Shown here piece by piece: positions 7,169-15,508 of a stretch of DNA of 16,262 nucleotides (position 1 is the stretch's first letter; the number at the start of each line of letters is the position of its first letter). Both the position numbers and the translations under genes were made by a program. This DNA is from Acidimicrobiales bacterium. GTDB lineage: Bacteria > Actinomycetota > Acidimicrobiia > Acidimicrobiales > JABEUL01. Location: assembly GCA_027451605.1 (NCBI GenBank), contig DAIDJA010000005.1, positions 1 through 16,262 on the forward strand. Direction: 5' to 3'. The notes beneath the pieces are model-generated. The model did not search any database and was not told the DNA's origin. It worked only from the letters and a program-made list of their open reading frames with translations.

Positions 7169-8023
7169 CTAGTCTGTTAGACAGGCGAAACCAACTGCCC
7201 CCTGACCGACATGAGATCCTATTATGGGACCGATATCGGCTTCAACGATGTTAACATCACTTCCAAGACTTACTTTATCGAGCATCTTTGTTTTAAATGA
7301 TTCGTAGTCTTTAGCGGCGCCGTTAAGAATCGAAAACAATTTAATATTACTTACTCCGGCAGCCTTATCTATTACATAGTCAAGTGATTTTGATCGAGTT
7401 CTTTGACGCGATTCTTGTTCTACTTTTCCATCTCTAAGTTCAACAACCGGTTTAATTGATAATAATGAGCCGACTAATGCTGTTGACGACGAAATTCTTC
7501 CGGTTCTTTTAAGTGTTTCCAAATTATCGATTGCCCCCATTACAACATTATGGGTGATATCGTGATTTGTGAGGTCAATTATTGAATCGACGGACTCACC
7601 GTTTAAAGCTGCCTTGGCGGCATCAATTACTATAAGACCTTCCCCGATAGAGACACTTAATGAATCAATGATCTTTATGTTCGCCGAATCCTTTACAACT
7701 TCCAGGGCATTTACCGCCGATTCGTAAGTAGATGAGACCCGAGAGGACAAACAAATACAGATGATGTTTTCATAACCTTCTTTAACGGCGGTTTCAAATG
7801 CCGTTACAAAATTTCCGGGCGAAGGAGCAGCTGTTTCCGGCATGGAGTCTGCGGAACAGCTTTTGAATTTTGTCCAAAATTCTTCAGGAGTTAACTTTAC
7901 GGTATCTATAACCTCTTCTTTTCCGAAACGTACGGTCAAGGAGACGACACCGATGTTATATTTTTGAATTAAATCTAAAGGAATATCACTTCCACTGTCG
8001 GTAATAATCTTCGTTTTGGACAT
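7169..8023 (-). CDS. degV: DegV family fatty-acid-binding protein
   Basis: DegV-family proteins bind a long-chain fatty acid. In Firmicutes relatives (FakB) they hand it to a DAK-type kinase, FakA. No fakA is present here, so a FakB role is unproven. The 284 residues match the family. The motifs are DSGSD at 9-13, PETAAPSPGNF at about 62-72, SSRVSSTYESA at 93-103, and the later RTGRISSSTALVGSLLSIKP stretch leading to the C-terminal lobe. It starts with ATG behind AAGGAG (8033-8028), four bases upstream, and lies 29 bp after murJ on the same strand, so it is probably co-transcribed with murJ. Its position between murJ and the trx genes is unusual compared with the Mycobacterium order. Confidence 0.92.
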   Translation of the reverse strand: MSKTKIITDSGSDIPLDLIQKYNIGVVSLTVRFGKEEVIDTVKLTPEEFWTKFKSCSADSMPETAAPSPGNFVTAFETAVKEGYENIICICLSSRVSSTYESAVNALEVVKDSANIKIIDSLSVSIGEGLIVIDAAKAALNGESVDSIIDLTNHDITHNVVMGAIDNLETLKRTGRISSSTALVGSLLSIKPVVELRDGKVEQESRQRTRSKSLDYVIDKAAGVSNIKLFSILNGAAKDYESFKTKMLDKVSLGSDVNIVEADIGPIIGSHVGQGAVGFACLTD

Positions 8024-8052
8024 TTCGCTCCTTAAATTGCCTTTAGTTAAGT

Positions 8053-9660
8053 TTATAGTTTATTTTCATTTTGGTCAATCTTTGTAGATTTACCTGAAAA
8101 CAATATTCCCGCCGCTACCAGTACCATCCCCGCGGCGATAAATCCCAGAATAGCATCAGTTAAATTGTTGTAGAAAGACGTATTTGACAAAACTGATGAT
8201 GCGACAGCTGAAGCAAATGCTACAACCAATGTGATTATTAATGATTTAATTAAAGTCTTGACAATTGAATAAATATCTATTCCTTTGAGTTTGTAATTCA
8301 AGTATCCAATAGCGACTATTGCTGTAACACTATATGCAATCACAATTGACAAAGCTATTCCTTTTACCCCCATAGTGCCAACCAGAATGAATGCCAAAAC
8401 AACATTTAAAATATTTTCAATCAAGTATAAGTAAAATACTTTTTTTGCCATGTGCATTGATAAAAGCATCCTTACTATTAACATAAAAACCGAATATCCC
8501 AAAAGTCCGAGTGAAAACATTTTAAGGGTCTCAGCGGTCAATTGAACTCCGCTTTGACTTGCCGCGCCGTGTTGAAAGAGGGCAGATACAAGAGGATTAG
8601 AAACTATTAAGTAAAATGCTGAAATTGGTAGCATGACCGAAATTGTAGAACGCAGTGAATTTGCCGCTAATAATTTTGCCTGAGGAAATTTGTTTTGGAT
8701 AAAAAAACTCGAAAGTTTTGGGGCGACCGCGGTAGCGATAGAAACCGCAAATAGCCAATAAGGCAATTGAAAAAATGTGAACGCAAAAGTATAGGCTGTT
8801 ACCGAACCGGTTGCAGATGAAGCCGTTAGGGCCAGTACAATAAATAAAGCCAATTGATTTATAACTACAAACCCAAATGACCAGCCCGAAAGACGAACTA
8901 TCTCTTTAATCGCATCAGTTTTGAAATTGAAATTGAATTTAAGAGGAATATTACTTTTGACTAAGCTTGGGACTATAGAAAGGAATTGCACTGCAATACT
9001 TGCGGTAGTTCCTATCCCCAATACCCAAATCAGCCGGCTGTTTCCGGCGATAGCTGAACCGGTCGAATTTTTTGAAACTAAGGCAACTTCAAGAAGCATT
9101 AATATCGCTACTATATTTCCGTAAATGGGTGAGCTGGTAATTGGACTGAACTTACCGATGCAGTTTAATAGCGCTCCACTGATTCCAACAAAGCCGTAGA
9201 AAATTATTTGCGGTAAAAAGAATCTCAAGAGTTCTACGGCAAGCGCTTTAGTAGAGGGGGGAAAGTCTTGTTTTGTTCCGATTGTATAGAGGTTGATTAT
9301 CAGCGGGGCCAATAATTCAAACAAAATAGTAGTTCCTATCAAAACCAGCCCCGCCAAAGTAATAACCGAACTTATCTGTGAATAAGCTTCTTCTTTATTG
9401 AGTTGAGTCAATTTTTTGGTAAAAACCGGAACAAATGTAGCACTTAAAATACCTCCCAGTACCAGATCGTGAAGAATATTTGGAGTTGTATTGGCTAAGT
9501 TAAATGCATCGGCGACTCGTCCTATCCCCAAAGCATAACCGATGAGTAGAATGCGCACCAGTCCTAACCCTCGCGACAGAAGGGTTCCAAGCGCCATTTT
9601 TTTGACACTGGAATTTATAGATTCTTCGTGATGTTTTTGGCTAATGTAACTTCGAGGCAA
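8053..9660 (-). CDS. murJ: Lipid II flippase MurJ (MviN)
   Basis: A polytopic inner-membrane protein of the MATE-like MOP superfamily that flips lipid II for peptidoglycan synthesis. Of 535 residues, the N-terminus carries the family region with VKKMALGTLLSRGLGLVR and the helix-2 stretch ADAFNLANTTPNILHDLVLGG. About 14 hydrophobic helices follow, ending near residue 520. Unlike mycobacterial MviN, there is no long cytoplasmic pseudokinase tail: the protein stops about 14 residues after the last helix. The start is a TTG at 9660 with AAAGG seven bases upstream. It overlaps the end of the DUF6049-type gene by 20 bp, so the two are coupled. Position and partners match actinobacterial origin-proximal murJ. 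Confidence 0.94.
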   Translation of the reverse strand: MPRSYISQKHHEESINSSVKKMALGTLLSRGLGLVRILLIGYALGIGRVADAFNLANTTPNILHDLVLGGILSATFVPVFTKKLTQLNKEEAYSQISSVITLAGLVLIGTTILFELLAPLIINLYTIGTKQDFPPSTKALAVELLRFFLPQIIFYGFVGISGALLNCIGKFSPITSSPIYGNIVAILMLLEVALVSKNSTGSAIAGNSRLIWVLGIGTTASIAVQFLSIVPSLVKSNIPLKFNFNFKTDAIKEIVRLSGWSFGFVVINQLALFIVLALTASSATGSVTAYTFAFTFFQLPYWLFAVSIATAVAPKLSSFFIQNKFPQAKLLAANSLRSTISVMLPISAFYLIVSNPLVSALFQHGAASQSGVQLTAETLKMFSLGLLGYSVFMLIVRMLLSMHMAKKVFYLYLIENILNVVLAFILVGTMGVKGIALSIVIAYSVTAIVAIGYLNYKLKGIDIYSIVKTLIKSLIITLVVAFASAVASSVLSNTSFYNNLTDAILGFIAAGMVLVAAGILFSGKSTKIDQNENKL

Positions 9661-11737
9661 TTTTCAACCTTTTATTTTTAAAGAAAGTCTTGATCCACCA
9701 CCAAATTAAGAGCAGAGCTGCCAGACCGGTCAATATTAAACCCAAAACAGAAATTGCCGACGAATGTATGGTGTAGGTTTGTTGCAAAAGGGTAAAGTTC
9801 CCTGAAGGTGATTGCACGGTGACGGTTAATATGGAAGATCCGGGAGACCGCGGAGAAATATTAAAATATACGGTATTTTGCTGTTTGTCTAAGGTTATAG
9901 TTCTGGTGTTTCCGCCTTTAAATTCTACGCCATTATCTTTAAGGGTTATTTTTATATTAAATGAGGTATTGGTATTCGACCTTAATATTGTTATCGGTAT
10001 GCTCGCTGTACTTGAAGTTATCGTTATGTTTTGCTGACTAGGCAGAGTTATCTGTTTTTTTAGAAAATTTACTTCCTGTTGAATTAAATTCAACCAACGA
10101 TATTGTAGGGCTGCAGTTAAATTGGTCGATTCAAGAACATCGAATAGTTGCTGAACTGATAGTCCCGAACTGGCATTTAGTTCACTTAATCCTTGGGGAA
10201 CAATTTGATTTAATCCAGAAAGTATTGTCCTTGCAATATTTATGGCTGGGCTTGAGGTCGTCGTAACCGTTGGATTTGTTAGTGATCGTATCGCGGGATT
10301 GTAGAGTACTCCGATTGAGTAAGTCTCAGCCTCAACAGAGCTAACTGTGTTTAGTGCAGGGTTGCTTTTTAGTGCACTTAAGAGGGTGGTTAAAAACAAA
10401 GGGTCGATCTGAGAACTCTGAGGGAGTTGTAAGGTGACAACGCGATTGAAGGTTGAATTGGGGAAATCGTAATACAGTTGTGCTAAGTCACCGACAAGGT
10501 TGTTCGCCTGCTGAACCGGGTTTGACGATGTCACTGTATCTTTAATGAGCTGAGGGTCATCGGATAACCCTGTAAGAGTGGAATTTGAAATGTTAAAAGG
10601 TTCGGTTTGACCAAACGGGGTTGAAAGCGTGGTTAAATTTTTACTACCCAACACGACTCCTGAAATGCCACATTTTGAGAGATAATTTAGGGCCGACTGA
10701 GATAAGCCGGTTGGCGCGGAATAAATTGGTTGTACATTGCTCGAAATACCATCCAATATATTTAATCCGTCGGTAAACTGTTGACATATGTCTTGACCTA
10801 GTCCACTTACAGCCATTTGTGAGAGATTTACCTGTCCAAACGTCGTAGAAAATGGAGTTACATTTGGCATTTTTAGGGTTTTTGTCAGGAGTTTTTGAAG
10901 TTTAAGTCCGTCTTTATCAGACAGATGTTTTAATAAAATATAGCCTTCGGGACTGATGTCTAAGTTTATCGGCAGGCCGGCGTATTGATCAACTGCTGTA
11001 AGTTCCCCGATTAGATATTTAATTTGAGTACCGCTGAAATATTTTTCGGGGTTTGGAGTATTTTCCATTGCCGGATATAGAAGAGGAATATCGATGTTGA
11101 TGCTTAATTTTGAAGCTGAACTTGACGGCAAAACTGTTATATGTGTAATAACAAAAGAACTTATAACTCTTGATGATGGATTTAAAAGGGCTATCTTGAG
11201 CGGATAAACCCCCAGGCATAAACTACAACTCAGATGAAAGTATATAGCAGAGGAGCTGTCCTGCAATGAGTAGCCAGCGTTAAGAGTAATTTGAAAATTC
11301 AAGTTTGAAGTATTTACGGTTACGGGCCCCGTTGATTCGAGCAAACCCGACGGTTGGGTAAGGCTGTTAAAGTATGCCGATCTTGAATTCAGTTTGTTGT
11401 AAAGAAAGAAGTCAAATATGGCCGATTCTGTGTTTGTAGATGACGACTTCAGGGAATTTAGTGAAATAGAAAAACTTTGGTTTGGTTCAATTATTGAACT
11501 TTGGTTAGAAATTTGCAAAGAGTTTGGTATATTATTTTCCGACTGGGTGTTTGATGTCGGCTGATATTTTAATGATATAGTTTTGTTTGACATTGCGAAT
11601 CCGTATATTAAGCTTCCCGTAACAAATATCAACAAAATTGCCGACATTAAGCCAATTTTGATAATTAACTTTGCTATTAAATTGGATTCCACTGTAAAAT
11701 GTTTAGTTGTCTTATGAAAATGAATATTTCGACACAC
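9641..11737 (-). CDS. DUF6049-type membrane-anchored surface protein
   Basis: This 698-residue protein corresponds by position and architecture to the actinobacterial DUF6049 proteins encoded just upstream of murJ (Rv3909 in M. tuberculosis). Function is unknown. One membrane segment lies at about 23-48 and a second at about 662-683, followed by a basic cytoplasmic tail (KNKRLKIASKLH). The roughly 600 residues between are rich in Ser, Thr, Asn and Leu and should face outward. A beta-rich stretch near 575-655 (ILRSNTNTSFNIKITL onward) resembles the C-terminal Ig-like part of the family. The GTG start at 11737 lacks a Shine-Dalgarno; a GTG at 11692 is an alternative that still keeps the first helix. 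The gene overlaps murJ by 20 bp. A supporting role in envelope assembly is inference from linkage only. Confidence 0.75.
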   Translation of the reverse strand: MCRNIHFHKTTKHFTVESNLIAKLIIKIGLMSAILLIFVTGSLIYGFAMSNKTISLKYQPTSNTQSENNIPNSLQISNQSSIIEPNQSFSISLNSLKSSSTNTESAIFDFFLYNKLNSRSAYFNSLTQPSGLLESTGPVTVNTSNLNFQITLNAGYSLQDSSSAIYFHLSCSLCLGVYPLKIALLNPSSRVISSFVITHITVLPSSSASKLSINIDIPLLYPAMENTPNPEKYFSGTQIKYLIGELTAVDQYAGLPINLDISPEGYILLKHLSDKDGLKLQKLLTKTLKMPNVTPFSTTFGQVNLSQMAVSGLGQDICQQFTDGLNILDGISSNVQPIYSAPTGLSQSALNYLSKCGISGVVLGSKNLTTLSTPFGQTEPFNISNSTLTGLSDDPQLIKDTVTSSNPVQQANNLVGDLAQLYYDFPNSTFNRVVTLQLPQSSQIDPLFLTTLLSALKSNPALNTVSSVEAETYSIGVLYNPAIRSLTNPTVTTTSSPAINIARTILSGLNQIVPQGLSELNASSGLSVQQLFDVLESTNLTAALQYRWLNLIQQEVNFLKKQITLPSQQNITITSSTASIPITILRSNTNTSFNIKITLKDNGVEFKGGNTRTITLDKQQNTVYFNISPRSPGSSILTVTVQSPSGNFTLLQQTYTIHSSAISVLGLILTGLAALLLIWWWIKTFFKNKRLKIASKLH

Positions 11738-11789
11738 ACATCATAGCTATGGTCGATTTTCATTTAAGTATTAGATAAAGTTTATAGAA
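11738..11789. promoter_or_regulatory. Divergent promoter gap between the DUF6049-type gene and pcnA
   Basis: Only 52 bp separate the two divergent starts, and neither gene has a clear Shine-Dalgarno. On the forward strand TAAAGT sits eight bases before the pcnA ATG, at leaderless spacing. On the reverse strand TATGAT lies two bases before the GTG at 11737, which is too close for a normal leaderless start and hints that the true start may lie further in. No -35 is convincing. Confidence 0.35.
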
Positions 11790-13166
11790 ATGTTTGAACA
11801 AATTTCTGAATCTTCCCGTTTTAAAACTGTTTTGGAATTAATGCGGCTGTTTGAGTCAAAAGGCGTACCCCTCTACTTGGTAGGAGGATCCGTGAGGGAC
11901 ATGATTATTGGGCTTAAAAATGAGATTTATGACTTTGACTATACGACACCGGCTAAGCCCAATGAAATTGAAAAAATAGTTGGAGCCTGGGCTGATGCAA
12001 TATGGGATCAGGGACGAAAATTCGGAACCATCGGGTGTAAAAAAAATGGAATAAGTCACGAGATTACAACCTTTCGTCACGACCAGTATCAGTCCGATTC
12101 ACGTAAGCCTGAAGTTGCCTTCGGAGATTCACTGGAAGAGGATCTGGTCCGGCGTGACTTTACTATTAACGCGATTGCCTATGATTTGATTAATCACGAA
12201 CTTATCGATCCGTTTAACGGACAAAAAGACCTTGAAAAAAGGCATCTTAGAACACCCACGGATCCCAAAGTATCTTTCAGTGATGACCCGTTAAGGATGA
12301 TGAGAGCTGCAAGATTTATTTCCAAGTTAAATCTAACTACCGATGAGAATCTGATGGCCGCGATTGATTCGCTAAAAGATCGCTTGAAGGTGGTTTCAGT
12401 TGAAAGGATTAGAGATGAGTTAAATCGGCTTTTGACCGTAGAGGATCCGACTGAAGGTTTGTGGTTTTTGGTTAATACCGGTTTGACCGATATGTTTTTT
12501 CCCGAATTGGCTAAGTTGGCGCTGGAGCAGGACCCCGTACACAAGCATAAGGATGTTTTGGCCCATACAATCGCCGTGGTTAAAAAGACCAGACCGGAAA
12601 GGATTATCAGACTCGCAGCTCTTTTCCACGATATAGGAAAGCCCCAGACACGGGTAATTGATAACGATGGCGTAAAGTTTCATTTTCATGATGTAGTAGG
12701 CGCAAAAATTACAAATAGAAGGATGAGGCAGTTAAAATATCCCACCGAGGAAATTATAAGTGTTGTTAAATTGGTTGAACTGCACTTAAGATTTCACACT
12801 TATAAGATGGGATGGACTGACAAAGCCGTAAGAAGGTATGTTAACGATGCAGGCGATTTACTGGAATATTTAAATGAACTGACCAGGTGTGACTGTACCA
12901 CCAGAAATGAGAAAAAAGCCAAAGAACTTTCTGACAGAATGGATGAACTTGAGGTCAGAATCGCTGATTTAAAGACCAAAGAGGAGCTGGACTTAATCCG
13001 TCCCGAACTGGATGGAAATCAGGTCATGGAGATTTTGAATATCGGACCGTCAAAGTATGTCGGAATGGCACTTAATTATTTGCTTGAAGTTCGTTTGGAT
13101 GAGGGAGTCTTAGGAACTCAAAAAATAACCGAATTATTAATTAAATGGTGGGAGCAAGTTAAATAA
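11790..13166 (+). CDS. pcnA: CCA tRNA nucleotidyltransferase
   Basis: This enzyme adds or repairs the 3' CCA end of tRNAs; actinobacterial copies are often labelled pcnA. The 458 residues show a class II nucleotidyltransferase head with GGSVRD at 32-37, the metal-binding DFD at 48-50 and the RRDFTINA motif at 121-128. The SDDPLRMMRAARF region at 164-176 belongs to the tRNA-binding neck. A C-terminal HD domain carries H252, H259 and HD at 280-281 (LFHDIGKPQ), giving the phosphohydrolase-bearing form. A charged helical segment (about 365-400) and a tail close the protein. The start is ATG without a good Shine-Dalgarno. It diverges from the DUF6049-murJ block as in other actinobacteria, but no mutT-like gene lies between them. 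Confidence 0.94.
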   Translation: MFEQISESSRFKTVLELMRLFESKGVPLYLVGGSVRDMIIGLKNEIYDFDYTTPAKPNEIEKIVGAWADAIWDQGRKFGTIGCKKNGISHEITTFRHDQYQSDSRKPEVAFGDSLEEDLVRRDFTINAIAYDLINHELIDPFNGQKDLEKRHLRTPTDPKVSFSDDPLRMMRAARFISKLNLTTDENLMAAIDSLKDRLKVVSVERIRDELNRLLTVEDPTEGLWFLVNTGLTDMFFPELAKLALEQDPVHKHKDVLAHTIAVVKKTRPERIIRLAALFHDIGKPQTRVIDNDGVKFHFHDVVGAKITNRRMRQLKYPTEEIISVVKLVELHLRFHTYKMGWTDKAVRRYVNDAGDLLEYLNELTRCDCTTRNEKKAKELSDRMDELEVRIADLKTKEELDLIRPELDGNQVMEILNIGPSKYVGMALNYLLEVRLDEGVLGTQKITELLIKWWEQVK

Positions 13167-13223
13167 AGCTAGTTATTAAAGGTATTTCGGGCAAGCAGTC
13201 AGCTGTTGGCATTATTCATTAAG

Positions 13224-14294
13224 CTATTGACCAGCAAAATCTTCAACCATTTTTCTGGCAATTTCATCGCGATGCTGAATAGGAGGTGACTTCATAAAAT
13301 AAGCCGAAGGCCCTTCCAGGGGACCGCCGATTCCTTTGTCTTTGGCGATCTTGGCACATCTTAAAGCATCGATTATTACTCCGGCCGAGTTAGGGGAATC
13401 CCACACTTCGAGTTTGAGCTCAAGGTTTAAAGGAACGTCCCCAAAATTTCTTCCTTCAATGCGGATATAGGCCCATTTACGATCCTGAAGCCACGGAACG
13501 TGATCTGACGGACCGATATGTACCGCTTCTTCCGGAAGCTGATTTTCCAGCTGAGAGGTCACTGCCTGAGTCTTTGAAATCTTCTTTGATTCAAGACGTT
13601 GACGTTCTAGCATATTTTTAAAGTCCATATTTCCGCCGACATTTAGCTGATAGGTCCTGTCTACGGCAAGACCTCTGTCTTCGAATAATCTTGCTAAGAC
13701 ACGGTGAACGATAGTAGAACCAACCTGACTTTTAATGTCATCGCCGATTATAGGAATATTTTTGTCGATGAATTTCTGTGCCCATACAGGATCTGAAGCT
13801 ATAAAAACCGGAATGGCGTTAACAAAAGCAACCCCGGCATCCAGACATGCCTGAGCATAAAATCTTTGAGCCTCTTCTGAGCCGACCGGAAGATAAGATA
13901 CTAAAACGTCTGCCTGCGACTCTTTTAATATTTTGATGACGTCAACCGGTTCAGACGGACTCTCCTGAATTGTTTCCTTGTAGTATTTGCCAAGACCGTC
14001 AAGTGTCGGGCCTCTTTGAACGGTGACGTTATAGTTTTTAATTTCGGAAAATTTTATGGTATTATTTTGACCGGCAAAAGCAGCCTTCGAAATCTCGATA
14101 CCTACTTTTTCCGAATCTACATCAAAGGCCGCTACCGGTTCAAGGTCTCTTATGTGATAACCTCCTAAGATAACATGCATTAAGCCTGGCACGTCTGTTT
14201 CTTGCTCGGCATCTTCGTAGTAAGAAAGCCCCTGAAGTAGAGAGCTGGCACAGTTTCCTACTCCGGCAATGGCAAATTTAATTTTTTCTGTCAT
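13224..14294 (-). CDS. ino1: Inositol-3-phosphate synthase (Ino1)
   Basis: This NAD-dependent enzyme converts glucose 6-phosphate to inositol 3-phosphate, the first step toward actinobacterial phosphatidylinositol lipids and mycothiol. The 356-residue length fits the short actinobacterial form (Rv0046c type). The Rossmann nucleotide motif is [13 protein letters not shown] at 10-22, with [14 protein letters not shown] at 129-142. The catalytic region reads [15 protein letters not shown] at 184-198, followed by NVGGNMDF at 218-225. ATG is preceded by GGAGGA six bases upstream and overlaps the padR stop by four bases (ATGA), so ino1 is translated from the padR transcript. It converges on pcnA with a 57-bp gap where I see no strong terminator. 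Confidence 0.95.
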   Translation of the reverse strand: MTEKIKFAIAGVGNCASSLLQGLSYYEDAEQETDVPGLMHVILGGYHIRDLEPVAAFDVDSEKVGIEISKAAFAGQNNTIKFSEIKNYNVTVQRGPTLDGLGKYYKETIQESPSEPVDVIKILKESQADVLVSYLPVGSEEAQRFYAQACLDAGVAFVNAIPVFIASDPVWAQKFIDKNIPIIGDDIKSQVGSTIVHRVLARLFEDRGLAVDRTYQLNVGGNMDFKNMLERQRLESKKISKTQAVTSQLENQLPEEAVHIGPSDHVPWLQDRKWAYIRIEGRNFGDVPLNLELKLEVWDSPNSAGVIIDALRCAKIAKDKGIGGPLEGPSAYFMKSPPIQHRDEIARKMVEDFAGQ

Positions 14295-14974
14295 AATTTT
14301 TCCTCCATTTTTGAAATCTGATTTGATTCTTCGTTTTTATGATCATTAAGATCTTCACTTAACAATTTGTCCAACCACGCTAAGTCTGCCTGCAAGAGAG
14401 CTATGCTACGCTCTGTCAAAACAGTTTTTGCTGAGTTTGGATCGGATATTGTTATTTTATTTTCCAATTCACTGAGCTTAAATTCCAGGTCTTGCTTTCG
14501 GCGTCTTAGGAGAACCGTTCTTGCGGCAACCGGCAGGTATTTTGAAAATGCCAACCTAACGGTAAAATATTTGGTTTCGTTTTCACCTGTCTCTTGCTCG
14601 GCCGGAGCATTTAGCAGTTGAACCAGAGCCTCTTCTCCTTTAGGCGTTATTCTGTAAATCTTCTTATTTTTTGACGATTTTAAAGATTTTGACTCTGAAT
14701 TAAAGTCAGTTTGGTCCTTTACGGAACGGTATATGGCCAGGTTTCCAGTTAAAGAGCCCGTAGAAACGGCATTTTCCAATTTTTGGTTTGTCGGTCGATC
14801 TGATTTATTAATAACTTCTATGTACTCATCTTGGGTTAATTTTGCCAAAGTAGGATAAAGGGAGCCGAAGGACACGCTGAAACTGAGACCGAGTTCGTCT
14901 TTGAGACGCCGTCTGAGTTCATAGCCGTGCAGATCTGATTCTTTTAATAAGCCTAGAATGGCAATTTCAAGCAT
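14291..14974 (-). CDS. PadR family transcriptional regulator
   Basis: A winged-helix repressor-type protein of 227 residues. The PadR DNA-binding region starts at residue 1, with [22 protein letters not shown] and [19 protein letters not shown] at about 3-55. The wing is interrupted by a polar insert of about 50 residues before [13 protein letters not shown] near 105-117. The C-terminal half (about 130-215) is helical and charged, as expected for the PadR dimerisation region. It overlaps ino1 by four bases, a pairing known from other actinobacteria (Rv0047c-Rv0046c in M. tuberculosis). The ATG has no Shine-Dalgarno, and a TATACT hexamer lies seven bases upstream, suggesting a leaderless mRNA. 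A perfect 19-bp inverted repeat overlaps that promoter, suggesting autoregulation and hence control of ino1. Confidence 0.9.
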   Translation of the reverse strand: MLEIAILGLLKESDLHGYELRRRLKDELGLSFSVSFGSLYPTLAKLTQDEYIEVINKSDRPTNQKLENAVSTGSLTGNLAIYRSVKDQTDFNSESKSLKSSKNKKIYRITPKGEEALVQLLNAPAEQETGENETKYFTVRLAFSKYLPVAARTVLLRRRKQDLEFKLSELENKITISDPNSAKTVLTERSIALLQADLAWLDKLLSEDLNDHKNEESNQISKMEEKL

Positions 14975-14981
14975 TATAACT

Positions 14982-14987
14982 AGTATA
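14982..14987 (-). promoter_or_regulatory. Predicted -10 of padR-ino1, leaderless spacing
   Basis: TATACT on the reverse strand ends seven bases before the padR ATG (14974), so transcription would begin at or next to the A of the start codon. No Shine-Dalgarno is present. The hexamer overlaps the left arm of the 19-bp inverted repeat. No -35 is recognised. Confidence 0.55.
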
Positions 14988-15026
14988 GCGTAAAAATATA
15001 TCGTGATGATATATTTTTACGCTATA
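14984..15026. promoter_or_regulatory. Perfect 19-bp inverted repeat, probable PadR operator
   Basis: The arms TATAGCGTAAAAATATATC (14984-15002) and its exact reverse complement (15008-15026) flank the five bases GTGAT. There is no mismatch over 38 paired bases. It lies between divergent padR and the DUF5318 gene, overlaps the predicted padR -10, and ends 45 bp before the DUF5318 -10. Both predicted start points lie outside it, so it is more likely a DNA operator than an RNA hairpin. The two-fold symmetry suits a dimeric regulator such as PadR, but the sequence is not the ATGT-N8-ACAT site known for some PadR proteins. The binding partner is inferred. Confidence 0.65.
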
Positions 15027-15071
15027 TTTTATAATTAGATTTATATATTCTTATGATTTAGCCGAACTAAC

Positions 15072-15077
15072 TATAAT
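15072..15077 (+). promoter_or_regulatory. Consensus -10 for the DUF5318 gene
   Basis: TATAAT at 15072-15077 is a perfect -10 hexamer ending 11 bases before the ATG at 15089. The predicted start point near 15084 gives a leader of about five bases, and no Shine-Dalgarno is present. No good -35 is visible 17-18 bp upstream. Confidence 0.55.
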
Positions 15078-15088
15078 TGTACTTATTT

Positions 15089-15469
15089 ATGAAATCAGAA
15101 CCTTTAAATGCCACTGCCCTTGGAGCCTATGTTGATTATTCGTTAATCAAAAGAACAACTCTGGAAAAATTTAAACAAGGAAAGGTTCTCAAAGCGGATA
15201 TATGTGACGCACAGTCTGAACTTCTACGGGTAGCAAAAAATTACGGAATCCAGCTAGATATTAATTGCCCTATTTGTAATGACCGGAAGCTTGTCTCTGT
15301 TACATTTGCCTTCGGCAGTAAGATTGTCAAGTCAGGAATTTGCGTTACGGACGATAGCGAGGTATTTAATCTCGCCAAAAAATCACCTGCGCTTTTTTTA
15401 TACGATATCGAAGTTTGTCTTGGGTGTAAATGGAATCATTTGATTAAAAAGTCACAGGTGAAAAGCTAG
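15089..15469 (+). CDS. DUF5318 family zinc-ribbon-like protein
   Basis: Function is unknown. The sequence fits the actinobacterial DUF5318 family (Rv0049 is the M. tuberculosis relative as I recall). It has an N-terminal helical part with VDYSLIKRTTLEKFKQGKV (15-33) and ADICDAQSELLRVAKNYG (36-53). Two cysteine pairs follow, CPIC at 60-63 and CLGC at 110-113, separated by beta strands and followed by KWNHL. The four cysteines likely bind one zinc. The 126-residue length is typical. I chose the ATG at 15089; a TTG at 15077 would add four residues but overlaps the perfect -10. Its place beside padR-ino1 recalls the Rv0046c-Rv0049 neighbourhood. The stop codon lies within a 16-bp tandem duplication. 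It converges on the next small gene. Confidence 0.82.
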   Translation: MKSEPLNATALGAYVDYSLIKRTTLEKFKQGKVLKADICDAQSELLRVAKNYGIQLDINCPICNDRKLVSVTFAFGSKIVKSGICVTDDSEVFNLAKKSPALFLYDIEVCLGCKWNHLIKKSQVKS

Positions 15470-15488
15470 CTCGGTGAAAAGCTAGCTC
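15457..15488. repeat. Two perfect tandem copies of a 16-bp unit over the DUF5318 stop codon
   Basis: GGTGAAAAGCTAGCTC occurs at 15457-15472 and again at 15473-15488 with no gap or mismatch. The first copy holds the last codons and the TAG stop; the second repeats them out of use. AGCTAGCT within each unit is self-complementary, so the two copies could also pair as an 8-bp stem with an 8-base loop (15464-15487). That stem sits in the 39-bp convergent gap and may help end transcription from either side, although no T-tract follows. Confidence 0.85.
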
Positions 15489-15508
15489 AACGAAAATTTC
15501 TATTGATT

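Noticed and set aside
9377..9385. A further TGTGAATAA DnaA-box-like 9-mer
   Set aside because: It is isolated inside the murJ coding sequence, and a single one-mismatch box is expected by chance in AT-rich DNA of this length.
13167..13223. A terminator between convergent pcnA and ino1
   Set aside because: Only small imperfect palindromes around CAGCTG are visible, with no T-tract on either strand, so I could not support a terminator.
11790..14974. Apparent rearrangement placing pcnA next to ino1-padR, which lie on opposite sides of the origin in M. tuberculosis
   Set aside because: As I recall, Streptomyces has ino1 close to pcnA in the same order, so this is probably an ancestral arrangement rather than a novelty. 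It would need a synteny comparison to confirm.
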